DNA of 64,000 nucleotides from RYN-230 sp963723595 (GCA_963723595.1 CAVRRQ010000014.1:124001-188000); one strand, 5' to 3'. Counted from the stretch's first letter, positions 11,844 to 22,162 are shown. Numbers and translations are program-made. Notes: generated from the letters alone by a model not told the origin.

Positions 11844-12185
11844 TCACCAGCCGAGTTCGGACAGGCGCGCGTCGTCGATGCCGAAGTGGTGCCCGACCTC
11901 GTGGACCACCGTCCGCCGGACCTGGTCCACCACCTCGTCCTCGGACGAGCAGATCGCGCAGATGGCCCGCCGGTAGATCGTGATCCGGTCCGGCAGTACC
12001 CCGGCGTACTGTGACGTCCGGCTGGTCAGCGGGATGCCCTGGTAGAGCCCCAGCAGGCCCGGGGGTCCGGGGCCGTGCTCGACGGTCACCGCCACGTTGC
12101 GCATCAGCCGGCCAAGATCCTCGGGCAGGCTGTCCAGCGCGGACGCGACCATGTCCTCGAACTGGGCCGGCTCGACGTCGATCAC
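11844..12185 (-). CDS. Minimal zincin-like metallopeptidase family protein
   Basis: A 113-residue member of the small zincin family. It starts MIDVEPAQFEDMVASALDSLP, contains the conserved LLGLYQGIPLTSR and DRITIYRRAI segments, and carries the HExxH zinc motif in TVVHEVGHHFGIDDARL near the C-terminus. Family members are soluble, widespread in actinobacteria and functionally obscure. It is cotranscribed or simply adjacent to the GNAT gene. Confidence 0.88.
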   Translation of the reverse strand: MIDVEPAQFEDMVASALDSLPEDLGRLMRNVAVTVEHGPGPPGLLGLYQGIPLTSRTSQYAGVLPDRITIYRRAICAICSSEDEVVDQVRRTVVHEVGHHFGIDDARLSELGW

Positions 12186-12344
12186 CCTCCCATTGTCTGC
12201 CCCCGGGCTGAACCCCGGCTATGGATTGCTTCTGTAACGGCCGCCCGCTGGCGAGCCTCTCCGCCTGGGACGTAGCCTGTTTCCTGACCAGATCTCCTCT
12301 TTCGCCTTCCCCGCACGAGGGCTGCCTGTGCTTGTGAAGAAACC

Positions 12345-12931
12345 GTGCTGACCAACGAAGTCCCGGATGCCTCGGCCGGGACGGTGGACGATCGTGCCCC
12401 GCGGCGCCGGAAGCGGCGCGTGATCGTGATCGGGGTCATCGCGGCCGTGTTCCTGGCGTTCTGCGGCCTGACCGCGCGCCTGTTCATCGTCCCCGTCTCC
12501 GGGATGCCCGCCCGCGTGGACGCGATCGTGATGATGGCCGGCCCGGTGACCGCTACTCCACCGCGCTGAGCCTGGCCGAGCAGCACCGGGCGCCGGTCCT
12601 GGTCATATCCCGGGGTTCTGATCTGGTCGGCGGTGGTCCCTGCGCGCCGCCGATCCAGGGGGTCAGGGAGATCTGCTTCGACCCCAGCCCGGACACCACG
12701 CAGGGCGAGGCGGAGTACGCGGCCCGGCTGGCCCGGCAGTACCACTGGCACTCCATCGCCCTGGTCACCATCACGCCGCAGGACTCCCGGGCCCGGCTGC
12801 GGATGGAGCGCTGCTTCAGCGGCCAGGTGTACGTGATGACCGCGCCGATCCGGGCCGCGTTCTGGCCCTACGAGCTGGCCTACGAGTGGGCCGCGACGGT
12901 CAAGGCGGTCACCATCAACCGCAGCTGCTGA
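12345..12931 (+). pseudogene. YdcF/DUF218 (SanA-like) membrane-anchored protein, frameshifted
   Basis: From GTG 12345 the frame encodes a basic N-terminus, one transmembrane helix (RRVIVIGVIAAVFLAFCGLTA) and the start of a DUF218 domain, DAIVMMAGP. It hits a stop at 12569. Restoring one G near 12541–12546 continues the domain as DRYSTALSLAEQ, then APVLVISRGS, TQGEAEYAARLA and a stop at 12929–12931. The full product would be about 195 residues. Relatives bind nucleotides or act in envelope synthesis; the exact role is unknown. The break is a single indel at a G/C run and may be a sequencing error. Confidence 0.72.
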
Positions 12932-12935
12932 ACCC

Positions 12936-12986
12936 GCCCGGCCGGCGGGCCCCGCCCGGCGGGCCCCGGCCGGGACGGCCCGCCGG
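12936..12986. terminator. GC-rich hairpin after the YdcF-like gene
   Basis: Repeated CCCGCCCGGCGGGCC-type blocks can fold into one or more strong stem-loops directly after the stop codon. No T-tract follows, as is usual in high-GC actinobacteria. The terminator function is inferred. Confidence 0.4.
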
Positions 12987-13069
12987 ATAAGAGAACGCTT
13001 AATCAGCGGTCGCCCGAACCGGGCCCGCGGATTAGAGTCAGCCCTAGGACACCGGGAAGGTACCTGACT

Positions 13070-13327
13070 ATGAACGATCAGCCGGGCGAAGCCCTCGAGG
13101 TGCTGCGCGGGGTGTGGAGCGCACAGGAGCAGACCGCTGCCGACCTCGATGACTGCGGCGACACCAAGGGGTGCAAGAGGATGGCCGACGTTGGCTTCGG
13201 CGGCATGGCCGGCCCCGACGAGGACCTGCGGACCGCGTGGCGGAACCGGCTGGCCCGTGAGGGCAAGCTGAGCGCCGACGGCGGCAGCGTCGCCGACCTG
13301 GTCCTCGGCCCGGCCGAGGGTCACTGA
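13070..13327 (+). CDS. Small acidic hypothetical protein upstream of the cox genes
   Basis: An 85-residue soluble protein, starting with ATG after GGGAAGG. It has two Cys residues spaced in DDCGDTKGCKR and a Gly/Asp-rich centre; no transmembrane segment and no domain I recognise. Its stop lies 7 bases before the MoxR-type ATPase gene, so it is probably the first gene of that operon. The Cys pair could bind metal, but nothing shows this. Confidence 0.65.
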   Translation: MNDQPGEALEVLRGVWSAQEQTAADLDDCGDTKGCKRMADVGFGGMAGPDEDLRTAWRNRLAREGKLSADGGSVADLVLGPAEGH

Positions 13328-13334
13328 CCGCTGC

Positions 13335-14210
13335 ATGGAGTATCCGGGCACCGTCAGCGAGCTCACCGGCATCTTGCGCCAGGGCGGTTACCTGGCCGAC
13401 CGCGGCCTGGCCACCGCCCTGTTCGTCGGTCTCTCGCTGAACCGTCCCGTCCTGCTGGAGGGCGAGGTCGGGGTGGGCAAGACCGAGGTCGCCAAGGTCC
13501 TGGCGGACACGTTCGGGCGCCGGCTGATCCGGCTGCAGTGCTACGAGGGCATCGACACCAACCAGGCCCTCTACGAGTGGGACTACGCCCGCCAGATGCT
13601 CTATATCCGGGCCCTGTCCGAGCGTCAGGTGACCGGGGACGACGCGGTCGATCAGGTCTTCGGCCCGCGGTTCCTGCTGGAGCGGCCGCTGCTGGACGCG
13701 GTGCGGGCCGGTGACCAGGCGGTGCTGCTCATCGACGAGGTGGACCGGGCCGACGACGAGTTCGAGGCGTTCCTGCTCGAGGTGCTCTCCGACTTCCAGA
13801 TCAGCATCCCCGAGATCGGCACGATCAAGGCGGAACGGCCGCCCCTGGTCGTGCTGACCTCGAACCGGACCCGTGAACTGCACGATGCGCTGAAGCGGCG
13901 CTGCCTCTACCACTGGATCGGCTACCCGTCTCCGGAGCGTGAGGTGGAAATCGTCCTGGTCCGCGCGCCGGGCGTGTCCGAGGCACTGGCGGCCAAGGTG
14001 GTCGCGGCGGTCAACCGGCTCCGGGAGATGGAGCTGGCCAAACCGCCCGGCGTGGCCGAGACCATCGACTGGGTGCGGACGCTGGACTTCCTGGGCGAGA
14101 CCGGGCTGGGCACCGAGGTCGCCGGGGACACCCTGGGCGCGGTGGTCAAGGAACGGGACGACCTCGAGCTGGTCCGGGACAACCTGGAAGAGATCACGTC
14201 CGGTGCCTGA
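13335..14210 (+). CDS. coxD: MoxR-family AAA+ ATPase, CoxD-like (CODH locus 1)
   Basis: CoxD-type MoxR ATPases mature the Mo-Cu site of CO dehydrogenase, working with a VWA partner. The 291 residues carry Walker A GEVGVGKT (43–50), the block RLIRLQCYEGIDTNQALYEW, Walker B AVLLIDEVDRADDEFEAFL, and the sensor region VVLTSNRTRELHDALKRRCLYHWI. ATG 13335 starts the conserved EYPGTVSELTGILRQGGY. It overlaps the next gene by 8 bases. A paralogue is encoded at 28737. The maturation role is known for Oligotropha CoxD and inferred here from context. Confidence 0.9.
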   Translation: MEYPGTVSELTGILRQGGYLADRGLATALFVGLSLNRPVLLEGEVGVGKTEVAKVLADTFGRRLIRLQCYEGIDTNQALYEWDYARQMLYIRALSERQVTGDDAVDQVFGPRFLLERPLLDAVRAGDQAVLLIDEVDRADDEFEAFLLEVLSDFQISIPEIGTIKAERPPLVVLTSNRTRELHDALKRRCLYHWIGYPSPEREVEIVLVRAPGVSEALAAKVVAAVNRLREMELAKPPGVAETIDWVRTLDFLGETGLGTEVAGDTLGAVVKERDDLELVRDNLEEITSGA

Positions 14211-15399
14211 GCGCGCGCCCGCCGCCGAGGGTGCGCCCGCGGCTGCGGACCTGCCCGCGGCTGCGGACCCGCCGGCGGCCGAGCGCGCCCCCTTCGTCGC
14301 GCTGCTGGTGAACTTCACGGCGGAACTGCGCACGGCCGGCCTGCCGGCCGGTTCCGGGGACGTGCTGGCCTACTGCGCCGCCATGGGCGCGCTGGACCCG
14401 ACCGACCTGCTGGACCTGTACTGGGGCGGCCGGACCACGCTGGTCACCCGGCGGGAGAACATCCCCGTGTACGACCGGGTGTTCCGGCGGTTCTTCCTGG
14501 ATAGCCGGGACCCGGTCCGGGAACTTCTCAACCTGCAGCATCCCGAGCACACCCGGGCCGACGGGGTGCTTCAGATCCCGGCCACCGATCCCGGCGACGA
14601 CCTCCAGGAGCAGGTGAGCCTGGGGCTGATGGCGTCGGACGCCGAGACGCTCCGGCACAAGTCGTTTCCCGCCTGCACCCCGGAGGAACTCGCCGCGCTG
14701 CGGCGGATCATGGCCCGGATCCGGCTCACCCCGCCCCGGCGGCGGACCCGGCGCACCACGGCGGCGGCCGCCGGCCGCTCTCCGGACCTGCGCCAGATGG
14801 TGCGGGAGTCGCTGCGCATGCAGGGCGAGCCCGGCCCGCTGGCCTGGCGCCAGCGCAAGGTCCGGCTCCGGCCGCTGATCCTCATCCTCGACGTGTCCGG
14901 CTCGATGGCCGACTACTCGCGGCACCTGCTCCAGTTCGCCTACTCGGCGAAACGCGCCACCGCCCGGGTCGAGGTGTTCTGCTTCGGGACCCGGCTTACC
15001 CGGATCACCCGGGCCCTGGACCACCGCAAGCCCGACGACGCCCTGGAGCGGGCGGCCAGCGCGGTGTTCGACTGGGAGGGCGGCACCAGGATCGGGGAGA
15101 GCCTGGACGCCTTCGTCCGCAACTGGGGCCGCCGCGGGCTGTGCCGCGGCGGGATCGTGGTCATCTGCTCCGACGGCCTGGACCGCGGTGACCCGGAGAC
15201 GCTGGCCACGGCGATGGAACGGCTCGCCCGGCTCAGTTACCGGGTGGTGTGGATGAACCCGCACAAGGGCAGCGAGCCGCACTTCCGGCCGAGCACGCTC
15301 GGCATGCTGGCCGCCGCCCCGAGCGTCGACCTGATCCTGTCCGGCCACGACCTGAGCAGCCTGGAGGAACTCGCTACGCTGCTGCCAACCCTGAATTAG
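14203..15399 (+). CDS. coxE: VWA domain protein, CoxE-like (CODH locus 1)
   Basis: This is the partner of the MoxR ATPase in CODH maturation. GTG 14203 (overlapping coxD) gives 398 residues: an Ala/Pro-rich start, the CoxE family region (ALLVNFTAELRTAGLPAGSGDV through SFPACTPEELAALRRIM), then a C-terminal VWA fold with a MIDAS motif DVSGSMADYS near residue 230 and GGTRIGESLDAF. The final LEELATLLPTLN matches the family end. The reading frame continues 88 codons upstream inside coxD, but overlapping GTG 14203 fits best. Metal coordination by the MIDAS is expected from the family. Confidence 0.88.
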   Translation: MPERAPAAEGAPAAADLPAAADPPAAERAPFVALLVNFTAELRTAGLPAGSGDVLAYCAAMGALDPTDLLDLYWGGRTTLVTRRENIPVYDRVFRRFFLDSRDPVRELLNLQHPEHTRADGVLQIPATDPGDDLQEQVSLGLMASDAETLRHKSFPACTPEELAALRRIMARIRLTPPRRRTRRTTAAAAGRSPDLRQMVRESLRMQGEPGPLAWRQRKVRLRPLILILDVSGSMADYSRHLLQFAYSAKRATARVEVFCFGTRLTRITRALDHRKPDDALERAASAVFDWEGGTRIGESLDAFVRNWGRRGLCRGGIVVICSDGLDRGDPETLATAMERLARLSYRVVWMNPHKGSEPHFRPSTLGMLAAAPSVDLILSGHDLSSLEELATLLPTLN

Positions 15400-15408
15400 G
15401 AGGCCGCG

Positions 15409-15687
15409 GTGCGGTGGAGCGTGGGCGTCGAGGCCCAGGGTGACCGGGTGCTGACCCGTGAGGAAGTGGTCGAGCTGGCCGACGCCGTCGCGGCCAGCAA
15501 CGGCATCGCCACCGGGATCGGGACCGACCGCTACGGCGCGCAGCTGGTCGTGGAGGCCAGCACCCGCGAGGAAGCGATCGAGAAGGCCACCGGGGAACTG
15601 CGCCAGGCCGCGTCCCGGGCCGGCCTGCCGCCCGGCCCGGTGATCCGGGCCGAGGCGGTCAGCGAGGACGAGGACGCGGCCGGATGA
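15409..15687 (+). CDS. Small hypothetical protein in the CODH operon
   Basis: A 92-residue soluble protein starting at GTG 15409, 9 bases after the coxE stop, with AGGAGG upstream. It reads as an alpha/beta sandwich-like mini-domain: VEAQGDRVLTREEVVELADAV, then QLVVEASTREEAIEKATGEL. There are no catalytic motifs and no membrane segment. It overlaps the next gene by 4 bases (ATGA). I do not recognise the family; context suggests a CODH accessory or regulatory function. Confidence 0.7.
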   Translation: MRWSVGVEAQGDRVLTREEVVELADAVAASNGIATGIGTDRYGAQLVVEASTREEAIEKATGELRQAASRAGLPPGPVIRAEAVSEDEDAAG

Positions 15688-16076
15688 TCCGGCTCGGGTC
15701 GCTGGCCGGGTACCCGTTCGAGGGGCCGCGGGTGCTGGCCGGGTGGACACCGCCGCCGGTGGCCGCCGTGTACGCGATCCTCTGCAAGCCCGACCCGGAG
15801 AACAAGCCGGAGAAGTACGCGGTCATCTATGTAGGGCACGGCGACGACCTGTCCGCCGAGCGCTTCCCGTTCCGGCACCCGAGCGCGCCGTGCTGGGTCC
15901 GCCGCGCCGGGTCCCGGTGGAAGGTGTACATCGCGACCTACGAGGTGCCCGGCGGCACCCCCGCCCACCGGGAGCAGATCAGCCGCGAGCTGACCGCCAT
16001 CTACCACCCCGGCTGCAACACCCAGCAGTACGACCAGTCCTGGCGCGAGGAGTGGATCGGCGGCCCTGGCACCTGA
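15684..16076 (+). CDS. Hypothetical protein with GIY-YIG-like features
   Basis: A 130-residue soluble protein, ATG overlapping the previous stop (ATGA). The order VAAVYAILC … YAVIYVGHGDDLSA … VYIATYEV … SRELTAIYHPGCN recalls the GIY-YIG nuclease-fold layout: two short beta strands with aromatic-Gly motifs, then Arg and Glu on later helices. A clear GIY-YIG pair and a confident catalytic Asn are not evident. It ends the plus-strand operon and converges with the minus-strand membrane-protein cluster 8 bases later. The fold assignment is a guess from pattern. Confidence 0.6.
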   Translation: MIRLGSLAGYPFEGPRVLAGWTPPPVAAVYAILCKPDPENKPEKYAVIYVGHGDDLSAERFPFRHPSAPCWVRRAGSRWKVYIATYEVPGGTPAHREQISRELTAIYHPGCNTQQYDQSWREEWIGGPGT

Positions 16077-16084
16077 CTTTCCGC

Positions 16085-16447
16085 TTACGGGCGGGGGCTG
16101 AACCCCACCGCGTCGTGCAGCCGGGACCGGCGCCGGCCGGACGCCGGGCGCGCGGGCTCGGGGACCGCGGGGCGCTCGGGGGCCGGGGTGACGTCCACGA
16201 CGATCTCCTCGGCCATCCCGTACAGCAGCGGCAGCGCCCCGGCGACCACGCCACCGGTCCGGTTGATGTGCTCGACCCCGGGCCCGATGAGCCGGGCGTG
16301 GCCCACGATGGTGCGCACGATGTCCACCGCGCCCTCGAGGTTCCCGGCGATCCGGGTCAGCAGCGTGCCCACCCAGAACAGGTAGAACGCCAGGCCCGCG
16401 ATGAGCAGGGCGGTCACGATGACGGTCAGGACGACCAGCACGGTCAT
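16085..16447 (-). CDS. Single-pass membrane protein 5 of the CODH-linked cluster
   Basis: A 120-residue protein with an N-terminal transmembrane helix (MTVLVVLTVIVTALLIAGLAFYL begins it). A helical cytoplasmic segment follows (LLTRIAGNLEGAVDIVRTIVGHA), then a Pro/Arg-rich tail. It is the last of five consecutive minus-strand genes with the same layout downstream of coxG, and overlaps the preceding one by 4 bases. The family is unrecognised; the shape is similar to small DUF948-type proteins. Confidence 0.7.
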   Translation of the reverse strand: MTVLVVLTVIVTALLIAGLAFYLFWVGTLLTRIAGNLEGAVDIVRTIVGHARLIGPGVEHINRTGGVVAGALPLLYGMAEEIVVDVTPAPERPAVPEPARPASGRRRSRLHDAVGFSPRP

Positions 16448-16740
16448 GATTTGACCTTCCCGAGCACCCGGCCGAGGAACAGGTGATGCTGGAGGCCCTC
16501 AGCCAGGACCGCCTCCACACCGTCGGCGACCTGCGGGATGAGCACGGTGTCCGCGGTGTTGTCCGCGGCCGCCTGCAGCGTCCCGCCGATCTGGACCACC
16601 CGGCGGTCAATGATCTTGACCAGCCAGACCAGGATGCTGAGCAGCGCCGCGACGGCCAGCACCACGACGAAGCCGAGGATGATCGCCCAGACCCACAAGG
16701 TGTGCTCGGTGCCGGACATGGCCAGCACATGTGGCTGCAC
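16444..16740 (-). CDS. Single-pass membrane protein 4 of the CODH-linked cluster
   Basis: This 98-residue product has a transmembrane helix (WVWAIILGFVVVLAVAALLSIL) followed by IDRRVVQIGGTLQAAADNTADTV and an amphipathic C-terminus. GTG 16740 is chosen because GGGAGG lies 5 bases upstream and it directly follows the previous stop; ATG 16719 lacks a ribosome site. Its helix resembles those of its neighbours, with a charged helix after the membrane segment, suggesting paralogy by tandem duplication. Confidence 0.68.
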   Translation of the reverse strand: MQPHVLAMSGTEHTLWVWAIILGFVVVLAVAALLSILVWLVKIIDRRVVQIGGTLQAAADNTADTVLIPQVADGVEAVLAEGLQHHLFLGRVLGKVKS

Positions 16741-16741
16741 G

Positions 16742-17020
16742 TCAGCCTCCCAGCCGTGCGCGGCCGCGCTGCAGGCCGCCGATGATGATGGTGGCGTGCT
16801 CGATCGTGGTGCGCAGCGCACCCAATGGCGCGGTGTTGTTGACCGCCTCGGCCAGCGCGTCATTGATCTTGGGTGCCTCGTTGCCGATCGACCGGGCCAG
16901 CAGCAGGATCGGCACGACCAGCGCCACGACCACCAGGACGATCACGATGCCGATGGTGTAGCCCACCACCCAGCCGGTCGTGGACGTCCCGGCCGCCAGG
17001 ACGGTGCCGTGTACTTCCAT
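16742..17020 (-). CDS. Single-pass membrane protein 3 of the CODH-linked cluster
   Basis: A 92-residue protein starting at ATG 17020 with AAGGAG 6 bases upstream. It has an extracytoplasmic or linker stretch (VLAAGTSTTGWVVG), one transmembrane helix (YTIGIVIVLVVVALVVPILLL) and a cytoplasmic helix (INDALAEAVNNTAPLGALRTTI). The closing IIIGGLQRGRARLGG is basic. It is part of the compact five-gene run below coxG. No family is recognised. Confidence 0.7.
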   Translation of the reverse strand: MEVHGTVLAAGTSTTGWVVGYTIGIVIVLVVVALVVPILLLARSIGNEAPKINDALAEAVNNTAPLGALRTTIEHATIIIGGLQRGRARLGG

Positions 17021-17075
17021 CAGTGACTCCTTCGCAGGGGCTGCGTCGCCCGCTTGAGCTGGAATGGCATCCGGG

Positions 17076-17303
17076 TCAGACCGTCTCGCAGAAGTCACGG
17101 ACCGGCTTGAGGCTGGCGTTGACCGAGGTCAGCCGGGGTGGCACCGGGGCGGTGAGCGCGGCCACGGCCTGCACCCCGCCGGTGGTGGCCACGAGCGTGG
17201 CCCGGATGGCCCGCAGGTGGAAGATCACCCTCAGGAGGCCGACCGCGGTGACCGCGATGATCAGCGCCGCGACGATGATGGTCATCCAGGCCGCTGCTGG
17301 CAT
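17076..17303 (-). CDS. Single-pass membrane protein 2 of the CODH-linked cluster
   Basis: A 75-residue protein, ATG 17303 after AAGGAGA. A transmembrane helix (WMTIIVAALIIAVTAVGLL) is followed by RVIFHLRAIRATLVATTGGVQ and a short tail containing one Cys. The pattern of membrane helix, basic boundary and regular helix is shared with its four neighbours. Confidence 0.7.
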   Translation of the reverse strand: MPAAAWMTIIVAALIIAVTAVGLLRVIFHLRAIRATLVATTGGVQAVAALTAPVPPRLTSVNASLKPVRDFCETV

Positions 17304-17314
17304 GGGCTGTCTCC

Positions 17315-17569
17315 TTAACCGAGAAGTTTCGCGACGGAGCCGGCGTACCGGACGGCCCCCACGGAGACCGCGCCGACCGTGGCGTCGGTCTGGGCCAGGC
17401 CGTCAGGGACGCACTGCAGTTCGCCGACGAGCTCGACGCCGCCGGCCAGGATCTGGTCGGCGGCGGCCCGGATCCGCTCCAGCGCGGCGAGCACCCGGTT
17501 CAGCAGGAAGATCACGACCGGCAGCACCACGACCAGCAGCACTACGTTGCCGATCCACCACAAGACCAT
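17315..17569 (-). CDS. Single-pass membrane protein 1 of the CODH-linked cluster
   Basis: An 84-residue protein, ATG 17569 with GAAGGAG upstream. The transmembrane helix (IGNVVLLVVVLPVVIFLLN) is followed by RVLAALERIRAAADQILAGG and a helical C-terminus. It lies 12 bases downstream of the coxG stop, so it is almost certainly cotranscribed with it. It may help tether CODH or quinone-handling components to the membrane, but that is inference from context. Confidence 0.72.
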   Translation of the reverse strand: MVLWWIGNVVLLVVVLPVVIFLLNRVLAALERIRAAADQILAGGVELVGELQCVPDGLAQTDATVGAVSVGAVRYAGSVAKLLG

Positions 17570-17581
17570 GACGGCTCCTTC

Positions 17582-18172
17582 TCAGCTCGCGGGGGCGCGG
17601 TAGGGAACGAAGAAACGGCGGAAGACCCGGGTCAGCGCCATGACCATGGCCCGCATGCCGAGGGCGAGGCCGCTGGCCGGGCTGCTGCCGGCCGCGGCGA
17701 TCTGCTCGGCTGACTCACCGCGCTCGACCCGCTCGATCCGGTCCTGCATGGTGGTGGCGAAGTCCCGCATCAGCACCGACGAGACGTCGGAGATCATGCC
17801 CCGGCCGTACTGCGCGGCCGCGCCGGACAGCTGGATATCCTGCCCCACGTTGACCCTGGTGCCACGACCGGAGCGGACCAGTGTCGCGGTAACCACCATG
17901 CTGGCCTGGCCGCGGCCCTTCTCCTCGGCGCCGGCCGCGTTGAGGACCAGCCGCTTGGCGGCCTCGTCGCGCTCGGCGATCTCCGCGGTGCCGGCGAACT
18001 GCAGCCGCACCGGGCCCATCCGGATCGCCACCCGGCCCTTGTACTTCTCGCCGCCCAGGTCCTCGGTCAGTTCCGCGCCGGGCAGGCAGGTCGCCACCTG
18101 GGGGATGTCCCCGAAGAACTTCCAGACCTTCTCGATCGGCTGCGCGACCTCGAAGTCGTTGGCGATCAGCAT
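17582..18172 (-). CDS. coxG: CoxG-like SRPBCC protein, CODH membrane/quinone link
   Basis: CoxG proteins bridge CO dehydrogenase and the membrane, and mycobacterial work reports a quinone-carrier role. ATG 18172, with GGAGAGCCG in front, gives 196 residues: a START/SRPBCC domain (MLIANDFEVAQPIEKVWKFF, VATCLPGAELTED, RVAIRMGPVRLQFAGTAEI), then an Ala/Ser linker and a C-terminal amphipathic basic helix (MRAMVMALTRVFRRFFVPYR) suited to membrane anchoring. It overlaps the XdhC–YHS stop and precedes the five small membrane proteins, supporting a shared operon. Confidence 0.9.
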   Translation of the reverse strand: MLIANDFEVAQPIEKVWKFFGDIPQVATCLPGAELTEDLGGEKYKGRVAIRMGPVRLQFAGTAEIAERDEAAKRLVLNAAGAEEKGRGQASMVVTATLVRSGRGTRVNVGQDIQLSGAAAQYGRGMISDVSSVLMRDFATTMQDRIERVERGESAEQIAAAGSSPASGLALGMRAMVMALTRVFRRFFVPYRAPAS

Positions 18173-19206
18173 CGGCTCTCCTTCAGGTATGCCGCCGGGT
18201 CCTCCTGGAACGACCGGCGGCAGCCAGCGCAGCAGAAGTAGTACGTCTCGCCGCCGTGCTCCAGCGGGTAACTGGACGCGCCCGCGGTCACGGTCATCCC
18301 GCACACCGGATCTCTGCTTTCCCGGGGGGGCGACCCCCCGTTCTGCCCGCCCGGGGGACTACCCCCGGAACCCCCGGCCCCCGTAAGTCCCCTGCTCGGC
18401 GGGGACACGCCTTCGGCGCGCCCCTCCTCGCCGGGGACCGCTGCCGCACCGCTGCCCGTTCCGGCAAGACCCCCCGACGCGCGTAGCTGGACCAGCTCGG
18501 CCAGGATGGCGACCGCGATCTCGCGGTGCGACGTCCGGCCCAGGTCCAGCCCGGCCGGCACCCGGACCCGGTCCAGCTGGTCCTGTGGCACGCCCCGGTC
18601 CGTGAGGTAGCCGAGCACCGCCGCGCCCCGCTTAGCCGACCCGACCAGGCCCAGGTAGGCGGGCCGGGCCTCGACGGCCTGCTCGACGGCCTCCTCGTCC
18701 CCGTGGCCCTGGGTAGCCACCACCACCATCGAGCCCTCGTCCGCGTCGGCGGCCGAGAACGCCCCGCGGTCCAGCACCGTGGTGCGCCAGCCCAGCACCC
18801 GGGACAGGTCGGCCAGCGTCGCCACCATCGGCGAGCGGCCCACGATGACCAGGTGCGGCGCGGGCAGCACCGGCTCGATGTAGACCTCCAGCGCCCCCTC
18901 GCTCTGGCAGGCGATGGGCACCACGGTCATCCCGTCCGGCACGGCCGCGCCGAACTGGTCGCGCGTCCCGAGCAGCAGCAGCCGCGGCACGCCCTCGGTG
19001 ATCACCTGCTGGGCCTCGCGGATCACCACCGGCTCGGCGCAGGCCCCGCCGATCCAGCCGTGCAGGTCACCCGAGGCCGTGATGATCGCCCGGGAGCCCT
19101 GCTGGCCCGAGGACGGGCCCTGCCGCCAGACCACGGTGGCCAGCGCGAACGGCTGGCCCCGGCGGGTCAGCTCGCCGGCCTCCTCCAGCACATCGAAGCT
19201 GTGCAT
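18166..19206 (-). CDS. XdhC/CoxI-family maturation factor fused to a YHS domain
   Basis: XdhC/CoxI proteins bind molybdenum cofactor and help insert or sulfurate it in xanthine or CO dehydrogenases. ATG 19206, with GAGGAG 8 bases upstream, gives about 346 residues. The first 250 form the XdhC body (FALATVVWRQGPSSGQQGSRA, GWIGGACAEPVV, a Rossmann-type LVIVGRSPMVATLADL). A Gly/Ser/Pro linker follows, then a YHS metal-binding domain (DPVCGMTV, YYFCCAGCRRSFQEDP). The linker is encoded by a copy of the dispersed GC-palindromic repeat (18321–18436). The YHS domain may hold copper or another metal for the Mo-Cu site; that is inference. Confidence 0.88.
   Translation of the reverse strand: MHSFDVLEEAGELTRRGQPFALATVVWRQGPSSGQQGSRAIITASGDLHGWIGGACAEPVVIREAQQVITEGVPRLLLLGTRDQFGAAVPDGMTVVPIACQSEGALEVYIEPVLPAPHLVIVGRSPMVATLADLSRVLGWRTTVLDRGAFSAADADEGSMVVVATQGHGDEEAVEQAVEARPAYLGLVGSAKRGAAVLGYLTDRGVPQDQLDRVRVPAGLDLGRTSHREIAVAILAELVQLRASGGLAGTGSGAAAVPGEEGRAEGVSPPSRGLTGAGGSGGSPPGGQNGGSPPRESRDPVCGMTVTAGASSYPLEHGGETYYFCCAGCRRSFQEDPAAYLKESRC
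18321..18436. repeat. GC-rich palindromic repeat, copy B, inside the XdhC–YHS gene
   Basis: A palindrome of G and C runs at 18323–18340 is followed by a second at about 18350–18368 and the core GGACACGCCTTCGGCGCG at 18404–18421. The core matches copy A at 3051 with a single difference over 17 bases. The repeat is in frame and is translated as the flexible linker between the XdhC and YHS domains. Confidence 0.6.
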
Positions 19207-19247
19207 CAGCAATTCTCCTCAGTACTCCCGCACTGGCTGTCCGGTAC

Positions 19248-21635
<2,388 letters not shown>

Positions 21636-21639
21636 GGCG

Positions 21640-22161
21640 TCAGCCCTCTTTCTGGAGCTTGTCGGCGGCCCACAGCACCGACTTCACGATGTTCTGGTAG
21701 CCGGTGCACCGGCACAGGTTGCCGGACAGGGCCCAGCGGACGTCTTCCTCGCTCGGATCGGGGTTCTCGTCCAGCAGGGCCTTGGCGGCCATCAGCATCC
21801 CGGGGGTGCAGAACCCGCACTGCAGGCCGTGCTCCTCCTTGAAGCCCTCCTGCAGCGGGTGCAGCTCGCTCGCGGTAGCCAGCCCTTCCACGGTGCTGAT
21901 CTCGCGCCCGTCCACCTGCACGGCCAGCATGGTGCAGGACTTGACCGGGCGGCTGTCCACCAGCACCGTGCATGCGCCGCAGTTCGTGGTGTCGCAGCCC
22001 ACGTGCGCGCCGGTCAGCCCGAGCCCGCGGCGGATCAGGTGAATCAGCAGCAGCCGGGTTTCCACCTCCGCGATCTTCTTCTGCCCGTTGACCGTGAACC
22101 GGATCCGGCGCATCGGGACGTCACTGGTCTCGTCGCCGTGATCCTCGTACACCATCGTCAT
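21640..22161 (-). CDS. coxS: CO dehydrogenase small iron–sulfur subunit (locus 1)
   Basis: CoxS carries two [2Fe-2S] clusters that pass electrons from the Mo-Cu site to FAD. The 173 residues have a plant-type ferredoxin motif CDTTNCGACTVLVD with a downstream Cys (PVKSCTML) for the first cluster. For the second they have CGFCTPGMLM and LCRCTGYQNIV. A short extra N-terminus of about 17 residues precedes RIRFTVNGQ. Its start is 2 bases from the coxM stop and it abuts coxL, so the three are one transcript. Confidence 0.95.
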   Translation of the reverse strand: MTMVYEDHGDETSDVPMRRIRFTVNGQKKIAEVETRLLLIHLIRRGLGLTGAHVGCDTTNCGACTVLVDSRPVKSCTMLAVQVDGREISTVEGLATASELHPLQEGFKEEHGLQCGFCTPGMLMAAKALLDENPDPSEEDVRWALSGNLCRCTGYQNIVKSVLWAADKLQKEG

Positions 22162-22162
22162 G

